A stretch of DNA of 64,000 nt from G942493375 sp942493375. GTDB lineage: Bacteria > Armatimonadota > UBA5829. The stretch is taken from positions 6,076,001 through 6,140,000 of the forward strand of contig OW818698.1 of the NCBI GenBank assembly GCA_942493375.1, read 5' to 3'. Every line of letters begins with the position of its first letter. Within the stretch, counting starts at the first letter, position 1. Positions 28,801-35,453 of the stretch are shown piece after piece. A program made the translations under genes and the position numbers. The notes below the pieces were generated by a model. It was not told the origin of the DNA. It searched no databases and saw only the letters and a list, made by a program, of their open reading frames with translations.

Positions 28801-29452
28801 CTTTCAGAGTATATTTTGCGCCGCCTACTATACGGATATTGCTCTGCCGGGCTGATAGCCATGTGGACTGCGCTCCCGGTGAGACTACCGTTTTCAGGCA
28901 TTTGCTGCCGGAGTGAGGGTTCTCTGATGTCCATGACATATTGTGGGTGCTGTCACCGGTCTCGACCGACCAACCAAATGGACTGGTGCTATCACCCAAT
29001 TCTACGCCGGTATTGGTCAATCCGCCTGCACCAGCAAGGAAATCCGGGACTTCCCAGGCGCTGGGATTGTCGAAATAGACCCATGAGTCAGTTTTTGACC
29101 CGGCAGGACATTCAATGGGGATCGTCAATATGCTACCAGCGAAAATCGGACCGGCTGTGAAGGGTCTAGCAGATGGATCAGTGATCAGCCATAGCATTTC
29201 GGTACCTTTGGAGTCACAGACTCTGATGCTCTGTGCTAGCACTCCTGTGAGTTGGATCTCTCCGGGGCCACTGCCGACTTTGAGAGTGACGGGTTCACCA
29301 TTGACAGCTGACAATCCATTGTTAGTCGCCTGTACCCGAATACGTTGTTTCCAGTGCCCGTTGTTACCAAGATATAAATGGTCCTGCCAGTCTTGCGAGG
29401 AACAATTCACGCAAGCAAACAGGAAAAGCAGAGCAAATAGATACCGAGACAT
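25847..29452 (-). CDS. Secreted GH123/DUF4091-type protein with two CBM-like modules
   Basis: 1201 residues. Start ATG 29452 with GGAGG 8 bp upstream. Signal peptide YLFALLFLFACVNCSS, possibly a lipoprotein signal (VNC). Two jelly-roll-like modules of the CBM4/9 kind lie at roughly 145-300 and 460-620 (LTNTGVELGD, LAKNADFEVGE). The C-terminal half has GH123-like features: the Asp958-Glu959 pair in YMSDEPF matches the catalytic DE pair known for GH123 N-acetyl-beta-galactosaminidases, and a DUF4091 domain follows, with SIRMEQAREGSEDYEYL. Acetylated hexosamine glycans are a plausible target (inference). Confidence 0.8.
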   Translation of the reverse strand: MSRYLFALLFLFACVNCSSQDWQDHLYLGNNGHWKQRIRVQATNNGLSAVNGEPVTLKVGSGPGEIQLTGVLAQSIRVCDSKGTEMLWLITDPSARPFTAGPIFAGSILTIPIECPAGSKTDSWVYFDNPSAWEVPDFLAGAGGLTNTGVELGDSTSPFGWSVETGDSTHNMSWTSENPHSGSKCLKTVVSPGAQSTWLSARQSNIRIVGGAKYTLKGWVKGLNTTGLVGWYIHVGNDSNTMMISPMPTIGGGTFDWKEVVAEFTAPAEANKADLGTVLYGTGTAWFDDVSLETTAKAIVTAEAFAPEKLMLKGIGADAKWPQSKKFGWRVPVTLTNLTSTPVKPGLVSVNLSATISRLRGEADLKTMQVMEGKRLISHVRLVDSVLFAGSDIPANTSKTYFIYLPYATKGKVSLVKTEAAVRQTGTTEDARQNNNAQAFKSAETSKVDYEKLLKSPRNLAKNADFEVGEVLPDEWPGSAEGDKPVGAFLGFDSNALFGKQCLKISVPATSKAAWLGWRQSIPVTPGRTYLYAAWVKCKDTVGDGVQLHAHIRNDKDEVVTYAGTGPAISGTAGWTLISGLFEIPQGASIFQMHLTMRCTGTVWHDGVVFIEVGSGAVGSPQPATSSLLANGLTAWPVNAIKKVFQEDTPPAKISPAQITVAGNEYEPLQIALRSPAALKQVKAVVTLPQDKAGYKLSNVEIGVVGYVPIDHATSYYSSTTPMWYRKYPTTLGSSDGWAGMWPDPLLPKDTFDLKANTTQPVWVTVNPPKGTPAGDYSGKLSFVCNGKTIKQVPFTVHVWGFDLPDEMHTASVYDSGLNDRWQIPGQTSEQTKFQYWEFMAKHRLSPDRIQPEPNITYQNGKVIADFTEFDKAAEYYFNVLKLPHTYTPWYFYMFGWGFPPDAKFGEKPYEGDYPYPDADKNVLRPEFKKAVQSCIKVYWDHMKEKGWDKKVVYYMSDEPFYSQAGTVAQMKALCRMVQEVDPAIPIFSSTWGHVPEWDSYLTMWGIGHFGGVPESTIKKIRSDGARIRFTTDGQMCTDTPYNAIERLLPHYCFKYGVESYEFWGSSWLTYDPYKFGWHSYIHQSDTPGKSYYVRYPNGDGYIAYPGAPIGHNGPVPSIRMEQAREGSEDYEYLYMLQELINKAKAAGKDANVGEKALAYANTLVDMPSAGGQKSTRILPDPDAVLRIKTAVAKAIEAMNR

Positions 29453-29567
29453 ATTCCAGACCTCCACAGCAAAATATTATTGAACTGATACTATGACTAA
29501 GTCATACGTCGTGTTTCTGTTATAATAAGACATCCGCTGGAAGGCGGACTGGAGGATTTTGATTATT

Positions 29568-29762
29568 ATGGCTGTGCCAAATAGAAGTGAAATACGTCCT
29601 GGTCTGCGTGTAAGTATTGTTGAAAAACAGAATCAGCCCACAGGTCAGCTGACTCAGGGGATAGTGCAAAGACTTCTGACCAAGAGCCCATCCCATCCCC
29701 ACGGTATAAAAGTTATGCTGCAAGACGGCAAAGTAGGCAGAGTCCAGTCAATAGTCCCATAA
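29568..29762 (+). CDS. ywbE: YwbE family protein
   Basis: 64 residues, the normal length for this family (DUF2196). The segments SEIRPGLRVSIVEKQNQ-TGQLTQGIV, TKSPSHPHGIKVMLQDG and VGRVQSI match YwbE closely. Start ATG 29568 has GGAGG (29551-29555) 12 bp upstream; a TTG at 29559 is an alternative. Function is unknown in all species; the fold suggests a small beta-barrel. A TATAAT lies at 29521-29526 and an ATGAC-TAA-GTCAT palindrome at 29493-29505 in the divergent region shared with the DUF4091 gene. Confidence 0.9.
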   Translation: MAVPNRSEIRPGLRVSIVEKQNQPTGQLTQGIVQRLLTKSPSHPHGIKVMLQDGKVGRVQSIVP

Positions 29763-29767
29763 CTACC

Positions 29768-29831
29768 TTGTCATTCTGAACGCAGTGAAGAATCTCGAAA
29801 AGCAGATTCTTCACTGCGTTCAGAATGACAA
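29768..29831. repeat. Long perfect inverted repeat (GTCATTCTGAACGCAGTGAAG family)
   Basis: Arms of 28 bp, 29768-29795 and 29804-29831, are perfectly complementary around an 8-nt loop (CGAAAAGC). A third partial copy of an arm follows at about 29836-29851. It sits between two convergent genes and could serve as a two-way terminator. The motif resembles extragenic repeats seen in many unrelated bacteria. Confidence 0.85.
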
Positions 29832-29858
29832 ATGGACGTTCAGAATGACAAATACACC

Positions 29859-32054
29859 TCAGACTACTGCCCGGTTTATGATCTCGTCTTGTATACTTTT
29901 TTCCAGAATGTTGAAGTATGCGCTGTAACCGGCTACCCTTACTACCAGGTTCGGATAGGCTTCGGGGTTGCTTTGGGCTTTGAGTAGAACGTCTTTATCT
30001 ATCGCAGAAAGTTGAAGTATTGATCCATTATCCTGGACAAATTTGTAAATCAATGCCGATACCACATCGTTAGTCAGTTTGTCTCCGGCTGGCAGGTTGA
30101 TGTCCAATACTCCACCTCCTGCATACTTCTCCATGGGTATTGTTGAAGCTGCATTTAACACAGATGTCAGGACTCCTGCATTCTTTTCAGCTGGTGACAT
30201 ACCCCTTGTGAAATACTGCCCGGACTTTCTGCCGTCCGGGGTTGCCTGGAACATACTCCCCCAGACTTTGAAGATAGTGTAAGTAAAGAGAGTTGCTTCG
30301 AACTTGCCCCCACGACCATTCGGTTGGCCGTTAGCAGCGTCTGCAACATCTGAACCTACCATTGCAGTAAACTCGTTGAGTTCAGGAGTATCTTCACCAT
30401 ACTTTGGAACGCGCCTAAGGACGTAGTCTTGAATATACTCATATCCCACATAATCAGCATCCAACGCGGCTCTGAGTTCGTCCATCGTGCAGACCTTGTC
30501 GTCAAAGACCAGTTTTTTAACTCCCATCAGAGAATCTAACAGAGATCCCAGGCCATTCAGGGATATTCCTGACGTGTTGTACCTGGCACCACCACCCAGT
30601 ATGTCCACCGCCTTGCTCAAACAGTCGTCAACGCTGCAGGAGAGCATAGGGGAGGGGTTCATTATGACGGCCTTGGCTTCATATACTGCCCCCATCGCCG
30701 ATATCGAGTCCAGCATTGCAGAAAGGTTCGTTTTGAATGCCTGGTAGAACTCATCGAATGTCTTAGCTTTGGGGCCAGCATCAGTTAGTTTGAAATAATC
30801 AAGGTCCAGTGCTGTTGCCTTCTCAGGATGCAGGGTAAGCTGCAACGGCTTCAAGAGGTTTACATAGATGGTTGCTCTGAAATTGGACTCGGTGTTTTGC
30901 AATACGGGTTCCTGGCAGCCGCCGTTTACACCCAGTCTGCTGTCTTCAAGGCTCTTTCCGATCCTGACATTTGCGGCGATATTGGTTTCGTCTGCAAAAA
31001 CAGCCAGAATATTGGTCTCAGATACCGTCAAGTCCGCAAGCAGATCTACATACTCTTTAGGACTGTCTACACAAACGTGAGCGTTGAGTTTCGGGTTGGA
31101 AAGGTGCAGGTCTTTGATCGCTCTGCAGATCATCTCTGTTATGTCGTTATAAACAGGCTTGCCTTCCCGGTCCATACCACCAATGTTCACAGTTGTTGAG
31201 GTTTCCGGTCCATTGGAAAGATCAAACCTTGCATCGGTTATAGCCATGAAAGACTGGATCAGATAGTATGCTTCATCGGGCGTTATACGTCCGGCTGCTA
31301 AGTCCGATTCATAATATGGCGCCAGCATGCGGTCGAGTTGTCCGTATATGCTGACTCCTATGCCTTCGAGTCCGCTGCAGGCTTCTCTGTAGAAAAGTAT
31401 CGTGTTTAGGGCTTCATAGAAGCTGGTCGGAGCTTGAGCCGGGCATTTACGGGCTGTTTTGGAAATTTTGGTTAACCGATTAACTACATCCGGGTCAGTC
31501 TCGGTTTTAAGCATTGCATCAGCTAAATCGGCGTGTCGGTTGGCAAATGCAATCAGGCATTCCATTGAGACAATCGCAGCTTCCAGGAATTCTTTCTTGT
31601 CGGTTGTTTCGACAGTCTGAAGTCTCGTCAGTGCCTTTTGCCTGAGACCTTCAAGGCCATATTGCAATATATTGTCATAACCTGCGCACTGGTGGTCCCA
31701 GTCAATAAACTGCCAACTGACAAATGCTGCTTCTTCTCTGAATGCATCAATAATTGGCTGGACCAGAGCAGTATGCTCCCAGTTGCGTTCCCGCATCAGC
31801 GCTCCGACACCAGTCATTCCCCACATATTTCGCGGTCTGGAGTCTTCAATCACATAATAGAACGGACTCGTTTTGAACAGATGCACTTTGCAAGTTTCAA
31901 GCTCTGCAAGGTAGAGCATTTTTTTCTGAACGAAAGGAGACTGGTCATCGTTTAGTAATTGAAGCCACACATCTTTCGTGGCTGAAGTATCTGTGCTGGT
32001 ATTGGAGTAGTATTGCTCATATTCCTGGAAGAACGCCTGCTTATCGAAATGCAT
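29859..32054 (-). CDS. Glycyl radical enzyme, pyruvate formate-lyase-like, CxE type
   Basis: 731 residues. Glycyl radical enzymes use a thiyl radical on an active-site Cys, generated from a backbone glycyl radical, for anaerobic C-C, C-O or C-N bond chemistry. The active-site Cys380 is in NGGCQEP, a C-x-E motif, as in dehydratases and lyases such as choline TMA-lyase and diol dehydratases, unlike true pyruvate formate-lyase, which has adjacent cysteines. The radical site Gly709 lies in RVAGYSAYF, 23 residues from the C-terminus. No radical-SAM activase is encoded nearby. The substrate cannot be told from sequence alone. The cell must at times be anaerobic. A lone ATG at 32054 with a weak GGGG upstream was used as the start. 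Confidence 0.9.
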   Translation of the reverse strand: MHFDKQAFFQEYEQYYSNTSTDTSATKDVWLQLLNDDQSPFVQKKMLYLAELETCKVHLFKTSPFYYVIEDSRPRNMWGMTGVGALMRERNWEHTALVQPIIDAFREEAAFVSWQFIDWDHQCAGYDNILQYGLEGLRQKALTRLQTVETTDKKEFLEAAIVSMECLIAFANRHADLADAMLKTETDPDVVNRLTKISKTARKCPAQAPTSFYEALNTILFYREACSGLEGIGVSIYGQLDRMLAPYYESDLAAGRITPDEAYYLIQSFMAITDARFDLSNGPETSTTVNIGGMDREGKPVYNDITEMICRAIKDLHLSNPKLNAHVCVDSPKEYVDLLADLTVSETNILAVFADETNIAANVRIGKSLEDSRLGVNGGCQEPVLQNTESNFRATIYVNLLKPLQLTLHPEKATALDLDYFKLTDAGPKAKTFDEFYQAFKTNLSAMLDSISAMGAVYEAKAVIMNPSPMLSCSVDDCLSKAVDILGGGARYNTSGISLNGLGSLLDSLMGVKKLVFDDKVCTMDELRAALDADYVGYEYIQDYVLRRVPKYGEDTPELNEFTAMVGSDVADAANGQPNGRGGKFEATLFTYTIFKVWGSMFQATPDGRKSGQYFTRGMSPAEKNAGVLTSVLNAASTIPMEKYAGGGVLDINLPAGDKLTNDVVSALIYKFVQDNGSILQLSAIDKDVLLKAQSNPEAYPNLVVRVAGYSAYFNILEKSIQDEIINRAVV

Positions 32055-32160
32055 GTATATGGCCCCGCTAATAATGAAATACTTACCAAGCCATTATACA
32101 ACAATTTGGGTGAGTTCTGAATAATTGGCTAGAGAGGTAATAGTTCAGAGTTGCGAGAAG

Positions 32161-32189
32161 TTGTCATCCTTCGTTCCTCAGGATGACAA
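32161..32189. repeat. Short palindrome of the GTCATCCTGAGGAACGAAGG family
   Basis: TTGTCATCC (32161-32169) and GGATGACAA (32181-32189) form perfect 9-bp arms. The same motif in a longer form is at 47827-47903. Confidence 0.65.
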
Positions 32190-32324
32190 TTTCCCATTAG
32201 TGAGTTGTTACCCAGAGAGTATTGATCTTTGAAGAATAAGTACACTTACATATAAGCATAATAGTGGATATTGCCGAAGATAAAGTATGCAGTTCTGGGT
32301 ATTATATAGTTATTGGAGTTGTAA

Positions 32325-33095
32325 ATGCCGATCAAATCATATTGGGATAAAGCTAAATACTGGATTTTCAAGGACCGTATACCTGTAACGATGAGTCTGC
32401 TGGTCTACAGCATGCTTATCTATGTCTTAGCTTCATTTGGACTGGGTATCGGTATTCTTGAGCATATGATATTTACATCCAGGGGTTTCATCACGAGCCC
32501 CTGGTCTTTAGTCACTTATCCTCTTGTTCCGGTTTTGGGCAGTATATTTGGTTTTCTTGCATCAATGTTCTGGCTGTGGATAGCTGGTGGGACTCTCGAG
32601 CGTTCGTGGGGGCCTACTAAGTTTGCAGCTTATATGGTTTTGAACACGGTGGTTTCTGCACTGGGACTGCTGATTGGTGGAATTCTGACTGGACACAATA
32701 TGCAATTGCTTGGTCTTTGGCTTCCACTGGCAGGGATGACAGTTGCATTTGCAGCCAAGAATCCCAATGAAAGCGTACTGTTCGCCTTTGTCATTCCCTT
32801 GAAACTAAAATACCTTGCAGTTATTTCCGCTGCTTCTGTGCTGATAAGCTTTGCATACGGTGGGTTTATAGTTGCAGTCTTTGCACTTCTGGGGTGTGCG
32901 TTCAGTCTTTGGTACGCGACAGGAATAAAGCTGCCATTCGATTTCAAACCCCGGCCAAAACCCAAGAACGTGATACGCGTATATCCGCGGGAAAGTGCAA
33001 CAAGTAAACTGAACCCGTTTAAGTCCATAAAGGAACGTCAGGAGCAGGAGCGTCTGAAAAACATCCTGAAAAAATCGGGTATAGACGAGAAATAA
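32325..33095 (+). CDS. Rhomboid-like membrane protein lacking catalytic residues
   Basis: 256 residues with about six transmembrane segments between residues 20 and 205. The pattern SPWSLVTYPLVPVLGSIFGF ... GTLERSWGPTKFAAYM follows the rhomboid fold (L1 loop and TM2). Where active rhomboids have GxSG in TM4, this protein has LPLAGMTV, and no His is seen in the last helix (FIVAVFALLGCAFSLW). It is therefore likely not a protease. The C-terminal 50 residues are basic and cytoplasmic (PRPKPKNVIRV, IKERQEQERLKN). GGAG lies 7 bp before the ATG. It is followed by palindrome copy D. Confidence 0.7.
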   Translation: MPIKSYWDKAKYWIFKDRIPVTMSLLVYSMLIYVLASFGLGIGILEHMIFTSRGFITSPWSLVTYPLVPVLGSIFGFLASMFWLWIAGGTLERSWGPTKFAAYMVLNTVVSALGLLIGGILTGHNMQLLGLWLPLAGMTVAFAAKNPNESVLFAFVIPLKLKYLAVISAASVLISFAYGGFIVAVFALLGCAFSLWYATGIKLPFDFKPRPKPKNVIRVYPRESATSKLNPFKSIKERQEQERLKNILKKSGIDEK

Positions 33096-33100
33096 CCTAG

Positions 33101-33174
33101 CCCGCATTATTCATGATTAATGCAGCTTTTGCCCCTACTGCCGGGCAAAAGCGAAGCTTGGTGAATAAAGCGGG
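33101..33174. repeat. Dispersed palindrome, copy D (between convergent genes)
   Basis: CCCGCATTATTCA faces TGAATAAAGCGGG; the inner stem GCTTTTGCCC/GGGCAAAAGC is perfect over 10 bp with loop CTACTGCC. It fills the whole gap between the rhomboid-like stop (33095) and the aroK-aroC stop (33175). Confidence 0.85.
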
Positions 33175-34779
33175 TTATTTCTCCCAGTCCGGTCTTAACC
33201 TGTTCTGAGTTTCCCACAGGTCAAGTATCACAAGAGCGGACATTGATTCTATTACAGGGATGACCCTTGGGATAATGCAGGGATCGTGTCTCCCGAGCAC
33301 ACTGAGGTCGATATCATCACCGCTGTAAGTTGATGCCAGCTGGTTTGTTGAAACCGATGCAGTGGGCTTTATAGCAACCCTTATCAGGATCTCCTGGCCA
33401 GTGCTGATACCCCCCAGGATTCCTCCGGCATTATTGGACTTAAATCCATCGGAACGTATAGGGTCGTTGTGCTGGCTGCCTCTCATCTTTACGCAGCTGA
33501 ATCCTGAGCCTATTTCGAACCCTTTGACTGCACCCAGGCTGAGAATAGCTCTACCGATAAGTGCATCGAGTTTGTTGAAAACAGGATCGCCGAGTCCAGC
33601 AGGAACTCCATTTATCCGCAGTTCGATAATACCACCGACTGAATCCCCGTCGTCTCGTGCAGATTCGATTGCCTTTATCATTTTTGGTGCTGCATTCGCA
33701 TCAGCACATCTGACTGGATTGCGCTCGATTTCGTTGATATCAAAGCTTTCTGCACGAATACCACCCAGTTCCAATGCGTGAGCTGTAAATGTGACTCCTC
33801 TTGCAGCCATTATCTTCCTCGCCACTGTTCCACCAGCGACTCTACCGGCAGTCTCTCTACCGGATGATCTTCCACCGCCGCGGTGATCGCGAATGGCAAA
33901 CTTGCGCCAGAATGTGAAGTCAGCATGGCCTGGACGGAATATCTCCCGCAGGTAGTCATATCTTCCTGAGTCCTGGTTGGTGTTTTCAATTACAAAGCAT
34001 ATAGGAGCGCCGGTGGTCCTACCTTCGAAGACTCCTGATAGGATTTTCACTCTGTCAGGTTCATTCCTGGGAGTTGTTACGCTGCTCTGTCCAGGTCTTC
34101 TGCGGTCGAGTTCGGCTTGAATATCTTCTTCGGAGAGTTCGAGGCCTGGTGGAACACCATCCAGAACTGAACCTATCGCAGGTCCGTGGCTCTCTCCAAA
34201 TGTGCTGACCCGGATTGCTTCTCCAATGGTGTTTGGTTCAGTTGTCCGCGTGGCCATCTCTTCAGATATACCATCGCTAACCTTCTCAGCAACTTCCACA
34301 GGAGTCAGTCCGGTAGTATCCACACATACATCCGTATATGGATAAATAATCTCAATAGTCCGATCGAGTCTTTCGGTGAAGACTTCAAAACCGTTGTCTC
34401 CAGCATAGAATGGGGGAAGTCCACGACCTTTCATTCTCTCCCAGAGTATATCTTTATCTGCAGTGAGAAGCACGATGATGGATTTCTTGCGCAGGATTCT
34501 TCTGGATTCCGGGTTTACCAGCGCAGCACCACCGGTGCATATAATCCGCCAGTCCAGGTCCTTGCAGGCCTCAACAGCTCTATGTTCCAGCTTTCTAAAC
34601 GCAGGTTCACCTTCAGCCAGGCATATTTCCCTGCAGGTAGCCCGGGAACCAGTGTCTTCGGCGTAAATATCTTCAATCAGATCGTCAGTCTCAACAACAC
34701 TCAGACCGAGTCTTCGGCTGACTTCCTGAGCAATTGTGCTTTTTCCGGAACCTTTGGGACCTGCAATTACTACCCGCAT
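33175..34779 (-). CDS. aroC: Shikimate kinase-chorismate synthase fusion
   Basis: 534 residues carrying two steps of aromatic amino acid synthesis. Residues 1-170 are a shikimate kinase: Walker A GPKGSGKST (residues 7-15), Asp in ETDDLIED, GE-AFRKLE with the substrate-binding Arg, and TGGAAL. The rest is a full chorismate synthase with FGESHG, HRGGGRSSGRETAGRVAGG and HDPCIIPRVIPVIESMSAL, which turns EPSP into chorismate with reduced flavin. The junction is near residues 172-185 (EEMATRTTEPNTIGEA). Shikimate kinase makes shikimate-3-phosphate, two steps before chorismate synthase, so the intermediate enzyme AroA must be separate. AGGTGA lies about 7 bp before the ATG. No other aro gene is in the window. 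Confidence 0.93.
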   Translation of the reverse strand: MRVVIAGPKGSGKSTIAQEVSRRLGLSVVETDDLIEDIYAEDTGSRATCREICLAEGEPAFRKLEHRAVEACKDLDWRIICTGGAALVNPESRRILRKKSIIVLLTADKDILWERMKGRGLPPFYAGDNGFEVFTERLDRTIEIIYPYTDVCVDTTGLTPVEVAEKVSDGISEEMATRTTEPNTIGEAIRVSTFGESHGPAIGSVLDGVPPGLELSEEDIQAELDRRRPGQSSVTTPRNEPDRVKILSGVFEGRTTGAPICFVIENTNQDSGRYDYLREIFRPGHADFTFWRKFAIRDHRGGGRSSGRETAGRVAGGTVARKIMAARGVTFTAHALELGGIRAESFDINEIERNPVRCADANAAPKMIKAIESARDDGDSVGGIIELRINGVPAGLGDPVFNKLDALIGRAILSLGAVKGFEIGSGFSCVKMRGSQHNDPIRSDGFKSNNAGGILGGISTGQEILIRVAIKPTASVSTNQLASTYSGDDIDLSVLGRHDPCIIPRVIPVIESMSALVILDLWETQNRLRPDWEK

Positions 34780-35277
34780 CTATACTTCACCTGCATTAGA
34801 TTATTGTTTAGCTATTATACCATGAGCCGGGGTGGCCTGGTTTGAATCGCGGATTGCGCGGAAATTTACGGATTTCGCGGAAGGGATTGAGGTAGGTGCA
34901 TAACAGCGGGTTTGTTTTTATCGTGTATAAAGCAAAAGATTAGGAAAAATGGATAATCTATATCAAATATATACAATACTATCTGATTTGTGGTGCTGTT
35001 CAGTTTTTGTGGAGTTATACTTACCCGGTATATTTACCTGGTAGCGAGCGCTGGTGGATTACTATGTGGTTGGTTCTAGGTGGCTGGAATATCATTGTGC
35101 AGGTATTTGAATATAAATAATATACAAACCGACTGATAGGTTGCTCGCTATCCTTACGTGGAATATCTACGGGAAGTGACGGAATACATTTACTCTGATG
35201 ATTTGTAAATCTTTAACAGTGCATTGGGGCGGGTTTGTTTGAGGGTTGAGAGTGAAAACCTGAACATATGCAAAAAG

Positions 35278-35310
35278 TTATCCACAGAGTTATGCACAGG
35301 TTGTGGATAA
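35278..35310. other. Cluster of three perfect DnaA boxes (candidate replication origin)
   Basis: TTATCCACA (35278-35286), TTATGCACA (35290-35298) and the reverse complement of TTATCCACA (35302-35310) each match the TTATNCACA consensus. Box starts are spaced by 12 bp. A near match, TGTGTGTAA, lies at about 35350. AT-rich sequence lies a few hundred bp upstream. No dnaA, dnaN or other usual origin neighbour is present, so origin function is a hypothesis; a DnaA titration or regulatory site is an alternative. Confidence 0.55.
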
Positions 35311-35355
35311 GAAATCTGAACATCGGTCCTGTGTAGCTTTATTGCAAGCTGTGTG

Positions 35356-35442
35356 TAACTTTGCTGTAATCCATTTTTGCGCTAAATAGATACTGAAACT
35401 ACCGTGGCTGCGGTGTATAGTTACCAGATTACAGCAAAGTTA
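35356..35442. repeat. 16-bp perfect inverted repeat next to the DnaA boxes
   Basis: TAACTTTGCTGTAATC (35356-35371) and GATTACAGCAAAGTTA (35427-35442) are perfect complements separated by 55 bp. It ends 12 bp before the stop of the oxidoreductase gene. It may be part of the origin-like region or a terminator. Confidence 0.7.
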
Positions 35443-35453
35443 TACGGTTCATC

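Larger units (their letters stand above)
34780..35453. other. Gene-free intergenic region with AT-rich tracts and repeat sequences
   Basis: Nearly 700 bp without a credible gene. At about 34840-34882 it has GAATCGCGGATTGCGCGG-like repeats shared with 46470-46640. AT-rich tracts lie at about 34921-34980 and 35101-35130. The DnaA-box cluster (35278-35310) and a 16-bp inverted repeat (35356-35442) are listed separately. Confidence 0.6.

Noticed and set aside
33101..33174. Intrinsic terminator
   Set aside because: The palindrome lies between convergent genes, but it has no T-run and is a copy of a dispersed repeat also found in non-terminator positions, so it is listed as a repeat.
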